DNA of 32,008 bases from JBKJUK01 sp046590705 (GTDB lineage: Bacteria; Acidobacteriota; Thermoanaerobaculia; Gp7-AA8), in assembly GCA_046590705.1 (NCBI GenBank), contig JBKJUK010000375.1, positions 1 to 32,008 of the forward strand, written 5' to 3'. Each line of letters starts with the position of its first letter. The stretch's first letter is position 1. This document shows positions 1 to 9,133 of this stretch, piece after piece. The position numbers and the translations under genes are program-made. A model generated the notes under the pieces. It saw only the letters and a program-made list of their open reading frames with translations, searched no databases and was not told where the DNA came from.

Positions 1-3000
1 GGTGCAGCAGTGGGGCTGTTACTCGAGGCGGTGGGGGTGCCCACGTTATTGAAGCTGGAGCCTGGTGAGGGTGCGACATCGTTTACGAAGGCTCCCTGGG
101 GCTCGTCCAGCGGGTACCAGGCCACCATTTGCGCGGGCGGTTCGACGCAGCAGCTCGGTGCCGGAACGCATCGCTCGATCCTACATACAACGCCCGCTTG
201 CCCCATGAGGTCGATGGAGAAACAGATGTTTGCCCCGGCGACAACGCCTGGACCGCCGATCGTCACTGTGATCGTTGTTGAGGCGCCTGCCGCCAGCGGC
301 GGAAACGTGATCGAGGCCGGGGTGATCGTCGTTCCTGCAGGGGAGATCGGTAAGAGAGTCACGCCGGAAACCGTTGCATTCGAAGCGTTCGTGATTGTGA
401 ACGTATATGCGAATGTACGATTCGGATTGCAACTTACCGACGGGTTACTCACCTGCAGGCAGCAGAGATTCGAGCTGGCAGAGGCGGCGTAATCGTTGAC
501 CACGCCCGAGCCGTCTCGCTCGCCGTTGCCGAGGCCCGAAGCTCCGGGTGTGGACGAATTCGTGGGGTTGGCGGTTGTGCCCGACACTCCGGGCAGACTC
601 GTCCATGTCACTTTCGCCGTATTGATCAACTGACTGCAGTCCACGCAGCTGAGCGTCGCCGAGTACAGCAGCGTTACAGTTCCGTTCACCGGCATCCTGT
701 CGATCGACAGGTTCAGTGTCGGACTCGCTGAACTGTTCGTGACGCCTGTGACACCGCCGCTCGTACTGATTTGAATGTTGCTCAGGTTCGTCAGACAGGC
801 CGGGAGAGTATCCGTAAGTCGCACATCGAACGCGGTTGCTGTTCCGTTGTTGACGAGAGTGAGTGTGTAGGTGGCTGTTGCTCCAACCGTCCGTGAAGGT
901 GCTGTGGCGCTCTTCACGATTGTGATGCTCGGCTCGACAAGCACCGCCGAAGCGCTGTTCGAGGTCGCTAGCTGTTGGCCATTGACGAGAACTCCAAAGC
1001 TGTTGTCGCGCGTCGCGCCGCTCTGATTGGATACGGCATTACACACCAGCGCGTTGAATTCCAATGTGATGACTTCCTGTGCCGCGCTGAGATTGGCGTT
1101 GGTGACGTTGCCGAAATCAAAAAGCGGACTGCCGCCACTGCACGTGAAAGGTCCGCCCGTGATCAGCGGTGTGGGATTGTCCGCCGTCACGCCGCTGGAC
1201 ATCGTGCTGGTAGTGGTGCTGCCGGGAAGATAGATCAAGCCTGCCGGCAGGTATTCCTGGACTTTGTAACTGCTTGGCGAGGTGCTTTCGGGCACGACCA
1301 CCTGAAGCTGGTACCGGATGATCTCACCGATGGCGAGTCGCTCCGGGTTGAGCGGGAGCCCCGCAGGCGTGCCGAGTGTGTGCGCTTCGGACGTGGTCCT
1401 GACGAGCTTCGTCGCTCGCGGCAGAATGCAAAGCCGCCCCGTATCCTGGAGCGGGCCGCCAAGGCCTGCGCCCGCGAAGTTCGGGCCGCCCGGAGTCGAA
1501 GCGTAGCTTTCTACTTTGGCGGTGTTGTCGCAACAGCCCGGTTTGATCTGCTTGATGACACAGGCATCGAAGGTAATCACTACGATGTTCGATCCACTCG
1601 AGCCCAGGGCAGGCAACGGGTTTTGCAGTGTGAGAGGCACATTCCCATTGAGAGGAGTACCGGCAGTAAACGGTACAGGAGTGCCGGTCCCGTCGGTGAC
1701 GCAAAGGGTGGCAAAGTTCGGCGTGAAGCATTCAGGATTGCCTGCCGGATCGAGCGGGAAGAGGTCCTGCAGCTTCACGTCGTAGGCGGCAGAACCTCCG
1801 GTGTTCTCGACAACAACCGCGAAGGTGATGCAATCGCTGGCGTCCACACCTGAGATATTGCTGTTGATGGCAGGAAGATTCGAAGAGTTGATCGTCCCAT
1901 TGAAGCGTCGGCAACTCGTGCCCGGTGGATTGAAGGTGACGGCTCCTCCCTGAGGCGGTGAAAAGAAGGCATTGGGATTGTCGGCGGCGACAATGCCTTT
2001 GGTGATCCTCAGCGCCGGCTCCCTCACCCGAACCTCCGCGATCGCGGCCTGGCAGAACATCTCACCAAAGGTATTGCTCTCGCACTCTGCCGCTTCGTTG
2101 GTCACATAAAGACCGTCGATGACCGGCGTGCTGGCGACGACAAAGGTAAAGAGCAGATCGATCTTCTGGGTTTGATTGGCTGGGTCATTGAACGTTCCGA
2201 AATTGAATCGGATGCTGTTCGACGGTACGTCGGCGGTGAATGTGGGCGGCGGGGCAACGGACAGTGTATGCGCCGGCCCGAGACAACTATTGCCCGGAAG
2301 GGGGAGTCCGCACGCAACATTACTGAAAGTCCCACCGACGACTACAAATGTAGGCAGTGGCAGCCAGTCCTGGATGGTCAGGCTCTCCGCATCGCCGGAA
2401 GGAATTGTTTTTCTGACCCGGAAGGTCACCTGGTCGCCCGGGAAAACATCCGGCTTCACCGGGCACGGTGATGTGTTCGGTCCACACGCTTCGAGCCCGC
2501 CGCGCTTAACAGCATGCGTCGTCTTTTCGAACTGGCCGGAAGCGATCAGCAGTTTTGTATTACTGACGTCGTCGTCAATGGTGCCAGTGGCTGACGGGAT
2601 TGTGGGCGGGGCACACGTGCCGGTATTCGCAAGGATCGCGGCGGTCAGTGTGACTTTGTTCAGCAGCAGGTCATCCTTGTCCACGAAGAGATCATGAGGG
2701 GACGCAACCGGGCATTGGTATGCATCGGCAATCGTGGTTCGAAAAGTGATCGTGCCGGTGGCGGGAACAGTGGAGGAGGGAGATACAGCGGATCCTCCCG
2801 TCAGGATGCCGTTCTGATGACGCCATGGGCCCGTCGCAGCAAGACTGGTCATGGCCGCTGAGACATTGATATTCAGTTCCGTGCGGGGAGGAGGCGCGCC
2901 GGCGCCGCATGAAAGGGTGTTCTGAGTCCATGCGGACGCTGGAATCGGTCCGGAGGTCGTGCCGCATTGATCGGTCACTGTCAACATCAGCGAAGCGGGG

Positions 3001-4379
3001 AGGAGTGTATGGCCATCCGAAAGGACATCCTGAACTCTCAAATTGCCGGTGGTCTTGAAGTCGGAGATTTGAAAACTCAGCGTGTATTCGAGCGTATCGC
3101 CGGGGATAGGGTGCGCCGGCGGCACGCCGCTGAGGTCAACCACCGTTTTCTGGATAGCCAGGCATTTCGCCGTGATCGTGTAGTCGGCCAGAGTCGCATC
3201 GCTGACCACGTTGACGGGACCGATGTCGCATGCGTCGATCGGGGTCCAGAGTCCCTCCACCTTGACGTCATTGATCGATGGGACGTCGCAGGCGCCTGGC
3301 GGCAGGACAGGGTTGCCGTTACCATCGAACTCGGGGATGAAAAACTGGAACACGATGTTCGCATCGGGACCCACCGCGCCGGTCAGCGACGAGCATTTCA
3401 AAACGAGCCAGTTGGCCGGCCCATTATTCGCCTGGTTCGGTATGGGCGTCTGGAACGGCGCGAGGAAACAGGGCGTGGTGAGCGGATCCATGGCGTGATA
3501 GGCCACGTTGTTCGGGAGTTGATCTGTCACCGTCACGTTCTGGATGGTCTGTCCATTGGCGATGTCCACGGTGATCTGATAGCGGCGTTTGAAGTTCGGG
3601 CCGCTCGCCGTCTCGTCCTCGGGGCCGAGATACTTCTTTTTAACGAGGATCACTGTGGCGATCGTCTGTTCGTGTGCGAGCCACTGCGTGGCGTCGGGAA
3701 CCACGTCGCTTACCACGGGCGGATCGGAAGGAAAGTCGATCGCCGGGGTGGCGCCAAAGCGAAATCCACCGCGCGCATAAATCGTCAACGGATCGTTCGC
3801 GTCCTCCAGATTGCTCAGATGAGCGGTGACCTCTACGACAACCTCGGGTTGGGTGGGATCGAAGCTTCCGAAGGGAAGCTCCACTGTCACGAGCTGCGAG
3901 CCGGCGGGAACCTGCACCGGCGAGACTCCCTCCGCGGCAAATGGGTGGGTCAGTGTGACCGTTGACGGCGACGGAGTACACGGCGCCAACCGCGTATGGG
4001 TCACGAGTGGAGGCGCTCCGGCGTTGATGCCGATCAGTGTCGCCTGCACGAAGGTCATCCCATCGCAGGGACAGGCCGGCGACTTCTCGAGGTTGGCGCC
4101 GCCAGCATCGAGGATCAGGTCGATGAACGGGCCGTAGCCCTTGATCGAATTTGAAGATGGAGTGTTCCTGAATCTCACCCTGAAAGTGAAGTCCTCTCCG
4201 ATGACGACCTGGGGTGGCACATCCGGCGGAACAATCGTCTGATCAAACCGCACCTTTGGCGCCGGCGCCTGAGCAAAGAGCGTTTGCGTGCCGAAGCCTG
4301 TCAAGGACGAGAGGAGGGCGAGCCCCAGAACCCATGAACTTGTCCCGCGTCTGCCGCTGGGAGAGCCATCAAAAGTCAT
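1..4379 (-). CDS. DUF11-repeat surface protein with LamG-like C-terminus, 3' end outside the window
   Basis: I read this frame codon by codon from the ATG at 4379 to the left edge and found no stop, giving 1459 codons with the C-terminus missing. The start follows an AAAAGGA stretch. The N-terminus is a signal peptide with a basic start, a hydrophobic core around residues 16-35 and an AQA-type cleavage site. The body is a chain of DUF11/conserved-repeat beta-sandwich modules; their hallmarks are a lysine-rich entry strand, 'YTLTLVNNG'-like strands and 'V.V.D.LP' exits. Recognisable starts lie near residues 45, 246, 403, 613, 786, 983 and 1150. The last visible residues (MVAWYPLDE) look like the start of a LamG/concanavalin-like domain. 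Such proteins are exported and usually sit on the cell surface; adhesion is an inference. No catalytic motif was seen. The next gene upstream (S8 peptidase) is on the same strand but is separated by a terminator. Confidence 0.85.
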   Translation of the reverse strand, partial: MTFDGSPSGRRGTSSWVLGLALLSSLTGFGTQTLFAQAPAPKVRFDQTIVPPDVPPQVVIGEDFTFRVRFRNTPSSNSIKGYGPFIDLILDAGGANLEKSPACPCDGMTFVQATLIGINAGAPPLVTHTRLAPCTPSPSTVTLTHPFAAEGVSPVQVPAGSQLVTVELPFGSFDPTQPEVVVEVTAHLSNLEDANDPLTIYARGGFRFGATPAIDFPSDPPVVSDVVPDATQWLAHEQTIATVILVKKKYLGPEDETASGPNFKRRYQITVDIANGQTIQNVTVTDQLPNNVAYHAMDPLTTPCFLAPFQTPIPNQANNGPANWLVLKCSSLTGAVGPDANIVFQFFIPEFDGNGNPVLPPGACDVPSINDVKVEGLWTPIDACDIGPVNVVSDATLADYTITAKCLAIQKTVVDLSGVPPAHPIPGDTLEYTLSFQISDFKTTGNLRVQDVLSDGHTLLPASLMLTVTDQCGTTSGPIPASAWTQNTLSCGAGAPPPRTELNINVSAAMTSLAATGPWRHQNGILTGGSAVSPSSTVPATGTITFRTTIADAYQCPVASPHDLFVDKDDLLLNKVTLTAAILANTGTCAPPTIPSATGTIDDDVSNTKLLIASGQFEKTTHAVKRGGLEACGPNTSPCPVKPDVFPGDQVTFRVRKTIPSGDAESLTIQDWLPLPTFVVVGGTFSNVACGLPLPGNSCLGPAHTLSVAPPPTFTADVPSNSIRFNFGTFNDPANQTQKIDLLFTFVVASTPVIDGLYVTNEAAECESNTFGEMFCQAAIAEVRVREPALRITKGIVAADNPNAFFSPPQGGAVTFNPPGTSCRRFNGTINSSNLPAINSNISGVDASDCITFAVVVENTGGSAAYDVKLQDLFPLDPAGNPECFTPNFATLCVTDGTGTPVPFTAGTPLNGNVPLTLQNPLPALGSSGSNIVVITFDACVIKQIKPGCCDNTAKVESYASTPGGPNFAGAGLGGPLQDTGRLCILPRATKLVRTTSEAHTLGTPAGLPLNPERLAIGEIIRYQLQVVVPESTSPSSYKVQEYLPAGLIYLPGSTTTSTMSSGVTADNPTPLITGGPFTCSGGSPLFDFGNVTNANLSAAQEVITLEFNALVCNAVSNQSGATRDNSFGVLVNGQQLATSNSASAVLVEPSITIVKSATAPSRTVGATATYTLTLVNNGTATAFDVRLTDTLPACLTNLSNIQISTSGGVTGVTNSSASPTLNLSIDRMPVNGTVTLLYSATLSCVDCSQLINTAKVTWTSLPGVSGTTANPTNSSTPGASGLGNGERDGSGVVNDYAASASSNLCCLQVSNPSVSCNPNRTFAYTFTITNASNATVSGVTLLPISPAGTTITPASITFPPLAAGASTTITVTIGGPGVVAGANICFSIDLMGQAGVVCRIERCVPAPSCCVEPPAQMVAWYPLDEPQGAFVNDVAPSPGSSFNNVGTPTASSNSPTAA

Positions 4380-4511
4380 CGAATCCTTTTCGTCTGTCCC
4401 CTTGGAGAGTCGTGATTGCACCATATAGGGAGTCCAGCCCGGCGCCTGCTTCGAGAAGTGCTAAGAGCAGTGAGTCCAGAGGATCTGACTTAGTTCAGAT
4501 GGACTGAAGGG

Positions 4512-4529
4512 TCGAGGAAATTTCCTCGA
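4512..4529. promoter_or_regulatory. Perfect 18-bp palindrome, possible operator
   Basis: TCGAGGAAATTTCCTCGA is a perfect inverted repeat with no loop, about 130 bp upstream of the DUF11 gene start. The A/T-centred dyad looks like a dimeric regulator site. No regulator is encoded next to it, so the role is inferred only. Confidence 0.35.
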
Positions 4530-4632
4530 AGTACACACACCATACGGGTTCTGGCCGCGAATGTCATCGAGCACATGGGTTCGCTTCCCCGAAGCGACGT
4601 AATTTTCTTTTGAACGCCTTTTGGGAGAGCCG

Positions 4633-4657
4633 AAAAAGGCGGCCTTTCGGCCGCCTT
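4633..4657 (-). terminator. Intrinsic terminator of the S8 peptidase gene
   Basis: On the minus strand a perfect 9-bp stem (AAGGCGGCC paired with GGCCGCCTT) closes a GAAA tetraloop and runs straight into a T tract. It begins 24 bases after the stop codon of the minus-strand peptidase gene. This is a textbook rho-independent terminator in the correct orientation. Confidence 0.9.
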
Positions 4658-4680
4658 CGGTACGACGCGATGAACTGCAG

Positions 4681-7600
4681 TTACTTCACTCGAACTTCCT
4701 TTGCCACACTGATGTTGATGGTCGAAGCCGTCGGGGACGAGTTGGCGATCTGTAGCGTGTGCGTTCCGACAGATGACAACGCCGATGCCTCGGCGCCTGA
4801 CAGGCTGCTGCCAGCGAGCAGTGCCTGACCGGTGGCGACCACGTTGCCGAGCGGGTCGAGCAGCGTGACCGTTACAGGCTGCGTCGCGCCTTCAACCAGA
4901 ATCGACATTGCTCCGTCGCCTGCTTTCACGTCGATGGCACGTGACACGACTGCGGCTGTAAGTCCGCCGGATGTTGCCGTACTGGTCTCGGTCGTCGAAC
5001 GGCTCTGCACCGCGCTGCTGTCGGCAGCTCCGCTCACGATCTGGAAACCGTCGATGTAGGCAGCACCGCTCCGGTGAACGATGCGCAGTTCGTGGGAGCC
5101 GTTCGTCAGATTGCCGTAGGTCAGGGAGTGCCCGAAGGTCACGGTCTTTGAAGCGTCCGCGTACGAAAGCGTCTCCTTCAAAGCGCCATCAAGGTAGATG
5201 TCAGCGGTACCGCCAGCTGAAGACTTCGCGAAGTGATAGGTGATCTGCGACCCGGTGAAGACCAGACGGGCCGTGGGCTCGGCGTTGCCTCCGCCCTTTC
5301 CGGCGCGTGTGTGATAGAACCCGCTGCTGGCGCCGGCGTTCTCCTTCTCGTGCCATCCCTGGCGGTACTCGATGGCCGGATCGGCGTCGTCCAGGTTCAC
5401 GACCGTGCCGTTGTTTCCTCCACCGGCGATCGAGTAGATCCCGGTTCCGACGCCGCTGCCGCCGTCGACGTTACGCACGGTTACATTGCGCGGTCCTGGT
5501 GTCGCATTCGCTGCGATGGAGATGTTCACGATCAGCCGTGATCCGCTCTTTACATCGACGGAGTTGACCGAAATTCCGTTGCCACTGAACGCGACTGAGG
5601 CTCCAGGCAGAAATTCCGAACCGAAAATCTCCACAGCAACGTTACTCGTTCCTTGTGCGCCCATCGCTGGTTCAGCTTCGATGAGCCCTGGTGTCTCACC
5701 AGGTGTAGTCACGTCAGGGCTGTCAGGCAACCAGAGGAATGTGGTCTGGTCGTCGACGGTCGGCCGCGGAGTGAGGTCCTTGGTTGTGTAGGTCGCCGTC
5801 GGATTGCCGCTCGCATCGAACAGCGTCATGGAGAACGAATTCACGCGGCCCGTTCGATTAATGAATCCCCCTTCCTTGACTGAAAGGAACCAGGGGTTTT
5901 TCTCAGACGGAGGAAGGAACTGGCTGACGTTATCGAGCGTGGTGAGAGAGATCGTGAAATCGTGCCGCCGATTCCCGGTGGTCGCTTCACCCGGCTCGAC
6001 AATGATTGCGTCTGCCTGAGTCGACGACTTGCCGTCGATGATCAGCTTAGCGCGCTCGAGTTGCGGTCCACTTCCGAGCAGAACCAGCAGATCGTTGTCG
6101 AGTGAGTTGTGGGTGATGCTGTATTTGATCTGCGCAACCGAGGGCGCTGTTCCAAGTGTCACCGCGATGGCTGGTTCGGCAATTGTTCCGATGGTCGTGT
6201 CTGTCGAGGTGTGGTCGATGCGGTACCAGTAAACTCGACCGCTGGTGAGACCGCTGGCATCGCGGAATGTGTATTCATTCCGGTTCCGCGTCTGCTCGAT
6301 CACGGCTGATCCGGTACCGGCGATCGGCGTGGCCGTCAACTTCACGAACGTTCCCGGTGCACCGCTCACGTCGTCAGCACGGTAGATGTCGAAGCCGCCG
6401 AGGCTGGTCTCGCGCTGTGTGCGCCAGGTGAGATCGATGGCGGCGGAGCCGTCCGCAGCGGCAACCGCTGCAATCGAGACCACCTGCGTTTGAGATGCTT
6501 TGTCGCCATTGAGTCGAAGTGCTTCTTTCACGGCTGCGTACGCATCGACCTGTCCCCAGCCGGAGGACGGATGGTAATTCGGATCGCCCTGCGGGAAAGG
6601 ATTGTCAGTGGGCAGGGTCTTGCCGCGGTTGTTGGAGTGTTCGCTGGTGTGGCGGAGAATGTCGCGCACCTGCGTTGGAGTAAGCGCTGGATTCGCTTCC
6701 AGGATCAGAGCAACAACGCCTGCAACATGCGGCGTGGACATCGACGTGCCGCTCAGGATTTTGTACTGCCGGCCGTCGGTGGTGAGCAGTCCGTCGGCCG
6801 AAACGATTCCTGATCCCGGCGCGGCCACGAGTGGTTTCATCTCGTCTTCGAAGTCAGCATCTTTGTCGCTGAGACGGGGACCTTCGTTCGAGAACGAAGC
6901 GACTGTGTCGTCGGTGCGCCTGATGGTGTTCTTGTCGTCGAGCGCGCCAATCGAGAAAGCCTTGTCAGCAGCGGACGGCGAGGCAATGTAGTCGGTCTTG
7001 CTGTCGTTTCCGGTCGCGATGACGGAGATGATTCCGGCATCGAAGGCTGCGTTGATGGAACGTGCTCCTGCATCGCTTCCGTCGGAGTTACTCACTCCGC
7101 CCAGACTCAGATTCAGAACGCGAATGTTGAACTTTTCCTTGTTGAGGATTGCCCATTCCACTCCTGCCGCCGAGCCGAAACCGGCGCCTGCATCAGAGAG
7201 CACTTTCTCGTCGACGAGCAGGGCACCAGGAGCCACGCCGCCAAACGCCTTCGAAGGGCCACCGGTGCCGAGCGTCGTACCTGCTACGTGACTTCCATGC
7301 ACCGAGTCGACGCCGCGGTCGACCGGATTCACGCTCTCGTTGTTCTTCGTGTTCAACGCCGGCTGACCCGAAAAGAAATTGCCGCCGCCGAGAAACTTTC
7401 CTTTGTAGGTCTGGTGACCTGGGTAACCGGTGACAGAATCAAACTCGTCGTTGACTCCGGTGTCGAGGATCGAGATCACCACGCCTTTGCCAGTGATGGC
7501 GAGATTTCCCTGCACGGTCGGAAACTGGCGGAACTTGCTGTCTACGGCACCGCTTGCGCGTGTGGCGTTGTTGTTGACGGGATAAACCATCTCCAGCGCT

Positions 7601-7995
7601 TCGATGCGGTCGATGCCCGGAAGTGTCGCCACTTTGGCAATCTCGGCGGAAGTGAGCGCCATCTGCACGTATGGGATGGTGACGAACGGGTGGAAAACGC
7701 GCGTGTCGACGCCGGAACTCCGCAGGCGCTCGAGATCAGCAGCCGTCGGTTGCTGAAGGTAGCCGACGTACACACCGAAGCGAAGCGCTCCGTCGTCATT
7801 CGCTACAGCGAAGATCATCCGTCCGTTCGTAACGTCGCCATTCTCGAAGGCCGCGCTGATGCCGCTGGTGGCGACGGCCTGGATGCGATCGTCAACGCGG
7901 TTCTCATCGCGGTCCCAGATCCACGCGGCGCTGGAAGCAGTTGCGGCGAATGTGAGCGCAATTCCGAGGGTGAGTGACTGAAGTTTCAGATTCAT
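4681..7995 (-). CDS. Secreted multidomain subtilisin-like (S8) serine protease
   Basis: A 1104-residue exported protease. The frame stays open upstream to 8157, but I chose the ATG at 7995: an AAGGAG ribosome site sits 5 nt before it and it begins a signal peptide ending near ASSAAW. Residues about 50-160 look like an inhibitor/propeptide region. The S8 domain (about 165-490) has Asp178 in ILDTGVND, His233 in HGSHVAG, oxyanion Asn330 in ATGND and Ser418 in GTSMSTPHVAG, so the triad is intact. Then come an FN3 module (about 510-615), a beta-rich stretch, an IPT/TIG module (about 770-860), a jelly-roll-like carbohydrate-binding-type module (about 865-990) and a C-terminal beta domain. It should act outside the cell on protein substrates; target and anchoring are unknown. 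The gene follows cheB by 133 bp, has its own terminator, and is probably a separate unit from the Wsp-like operon. Confidence 0.93.
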   Translation of the reverse strand: MNLKLQSLTLGIALTFAATASSAAWIWDRDENRVDDRIQAVATSGISAAFENGDVTNGRMIFAVANDDGALRFGVYVGYLQQPTAADLERLRSSGVDTRVFHPFVTIPYVQMALTSAEIAKVATLPGIDRIEALEMVYPVNNNATRASGAVDSKFRQFPTVQGNLAITGKGVVISILDTGVNDEFDSVTGYPGHQTYKGKFLGGGNFFSGQPALNTKNNESVNPVDRGVDSVHGSHVAGTTLGTGGPSKAFGGVAPGALLVDEKVLSDAGAGFGSAAGVEWAILNKEKFNIRVLNLSLGGVSNSDGSDAGARSINAAFDAGIISVIATGNDSKTDYIASPSAADKAFSIGALDDKNTIRRTDDTVASFSNEGPRLSDKDADFEDEMKPLVAAPGSGIVSADGLLTTDGRQYKILSGTSMSTPHVAGVVALILEANPALTPTQVRDILRHTSEHSNNRGKTLPTDNPFPQGDPNYHPSSGWGQVDAYAAVKEALRLNGDKASQTQVVSIAAVAAADGSAAIDLTWRTQRETSLGGFDIYRADDVSGAPGTFVKLTATPIAGTGSAVIEQTRNRNEYTFRDASGLTSGRVYWYRIDHTSTDTTIGTIAEPAIAVTLGTAPSVAQIKYSITHNSLDNDLLVLLGSGPQLERAKLIIDGKSSTQADAIIVEPGEATTGNRRHDFTISLTTLDNVSQFLPPSEKNPWFLSVKEGGFINRTGRVNSFSMTLFDASGNPTATYTTKDLTPRPTVDDQTTFLWLPDSPDVTTPGETPGLIEAEPAMGAQGTSNVAVEIFGSEFLPGASVAFSGNGISVNSVDVKSGSRLIVNISIAANATPGPRNVTVRNVDGGSGVGTGIYSIAGGGNNGTVVNLDDADPAIEYRQGWHEKENAGASSGFYHTRAGKGGGNAEPTARLVFTGSQITYHFAKSSAGGTADIYLDGALKETLSYADASKTVTFGHSLTYGNLTNGSHELRIVHRSGAAYIDGFQIVSGAADSSAVQSRSTTETSTATSGGLTAAVVSRAIDVKAGDGAMSILVEGATQPVTVTLLDPLGNVVATGQALLAGSSLSGAEASALSSVGTHTLQIANSSPTASTINISVAKEVRVK

Positions 7996-8128
7996 CGGGT
8001 CTCCTTGATCGGCAGTTCTGACCCGAATGTAGGGAACGACTCTTGAAAAATACTTGAATCGAACTTTACGCAACCGCTCATGGGCGGTTACAGAGAGGCG
8101 CAGGGCGGCGAGCGCAGCTGATTGAGAT

Positions 8129-9133
8129 CTATCGAGCCAGAGCCCGCTGGATCGCACGCGCCATGTCGGAGAGTGCCACGATCTCGTCGGCCGCGCCCAA
8201 CTCTGCCGCCGCCTTCGGCATTCCGTAGACCGTAGAGGACTGGCGATCCTGGGCCATCGTGTGTGTGCCGCCGACCCGGAGCCCTTTCAGGCCAGCCGCG
8301 CCGTCGCGTCCCATGCCGGTCAGGAGAACGCCGACGATCCTGCCGCGCCAATGCCGCGCAACGCTGTCGAAGAAAACGTCGACTGACGGGCGGTAGAACA
8401 GCTCAGCCGGCTCGCGTGTGTAGCTCAGCGTTCCGTCCTCGCGCAGGATGAGGTGATCGTTGGTCCCGGCGATGAGAATCGTGCCGATTTGCGGACGATC
8501 TCCTTCGCGGGCCACGCGCACCGGCAATGCGGTTTGCGTGGCTAACCATGAGGCCAGACCGGGAGCGAACTCCGCGTCGATGTGTTGCACCACGACGATC
8601 GCTGCGCGGAAATCTGGTGAAAGACGGGCAAAGATCTCGGCGAGGGCCGTCGGTCCGCCGGCCGAGGAGCCGATGGCGAGCAGATCAATCGAACTGGCGT
8701 TTACGAACCGCTCTGGCGAGTTCGGTCGCGGAGTTCTGACCACAACTGGTTCGGCGAGGAGGCGCAGCGTATCGATCTTGCGCAGCAGATCCGCGCTTCC
8801 TTCCGTCGCGCCATTCATCATGGCGGGTGTAAGCACCACGTCGAGCGCGCCGCCGCCGAGGGCATCGAAGACTTTCGCTGTATTCGTGTCGATGCTGGAA
8901 GTCACGATCAGAATCGGACACGGACTCTGGCGCATGATGCGGCGCGTCGCTTCAACGCCGTCCATGACGGGCATGATGAGATCCATCAGCACCAGATCCG
9001 GGAGGTCCTTCGCGCAGCATTCCACCGCCTCCTCGCCGTTCATGGCGGTCCAGGCCACTTCGTGTTTCTCTCTGACGACGCGCCGCAGAATTTCCACTGC
9101 CATCGGCATGTCGTTGACGATACCAATCCTCAC
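8129..9133 (-). CDS. wspF-like: CheB-type receptor methylesterase, WspF-like
   Basis: A 334-residue response-regulator methylesterase that removes methyl groups from the chemoreceptor. The receiver domain (1-105) has the phosphoacceptor Asp51 in VLMDLIMP. The C-terminal CheB domain (about 148-330) carries the catalytic triad Ser157 (GSSAGG), His184 (VVQH) and Asp277 (LTGMGRDG). Length and layout are normal for CheB. The start is GTG at 9133, sharing GTGA with the stop of the upstream cheA-REC gene, so translation is probably coupled. It is the last gene of the array operon, the place WspF has in Pseudomonas. By analogy, phosphorylation by the CheA hybrid would activate it for adaptation feedback. 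A 6-bp inverted repeat lies downstream at 8072-8089 without a T tract, so no firm terminator is seen. Confidence 0.95.
   Translation of the reverse strand: MRIGIVNDMPMAVEILRRVVREKHEVAWTAMNGEEAVECCAKDLPDLVLMDLIMPVMDGVEATRRIMRQSPCPILIVTSSIDTNTAKVFDALGGGALDVVLTPAMMNGATEGSADLLRKIDTLRLLAEPVVVRTPRPNSPERFVNASSIDLLAIGSSAGGPTALAEIFARLSPDFRAAIVVVQHIDAEFAPGLASWLATQTALPVRVAREGDRPQIGTILIAGTNDHLILREDGTLSYTREPAELFYRPSVDVFFDSVARHWRGRIVGVLLTGMGRDGAAGLKGLRVGGTHTMAQDRQSSTVYGMPKAAAELGAADEIVALSDMARAIQRALAR

Larger units (their letters stand above)
4380..4680. other. Intergenic region with a palindrome, a small hairpin and a terminator
   Basis: No convincing gene lies in these 301 bases. They hold a perfect 18-bp palindrome (4512-4529), a 7-bp stem with a 3-nt loop (4581-4597), and the intrinsic terminator of the S8 peptidase gene (4633-4657). 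The promoter of the DUF11 gene should be here; a TATATG hexamer on the minus strand near 4425 is possible, but no good -35 pairs with it. Confidence 0.6.

Noticed and set aside
975..1853. Open frame of 292 codons on the plus strand
   Set aside because: It lies in the antisense register of the DUF11 gene, has no family features and is rich in Arg, as shadow frames are.
2967..3965. Open frame of 332 codons on the plus strand
   Set aside because: Same register shadow of the DUF11 gene; the minus frame reads as clear beta-repeat protein with a signal peptide.
4581..4597. TCGCTTC/GAAGCGA hairpin followed by a T-rich stretch as a plus-strand terminator
   Set aside because: No plus-strand gene ends here, and the T-rich stretch is several bases away from the stem.
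8072..8089. 6-bp inverted repeat (AACCGC/GCGGTT) after cheB as a terminator
   Set aside because: The stem is short and no T tract follows on the minus strand.
7996..8157. 54-residue N-terminal extension of the S8 peptidase and overlap with cheB
   Set aside because: The ATG at 7995 has an AAGGAG site and begins the signal peptide; the extension would bury the signal peptide.
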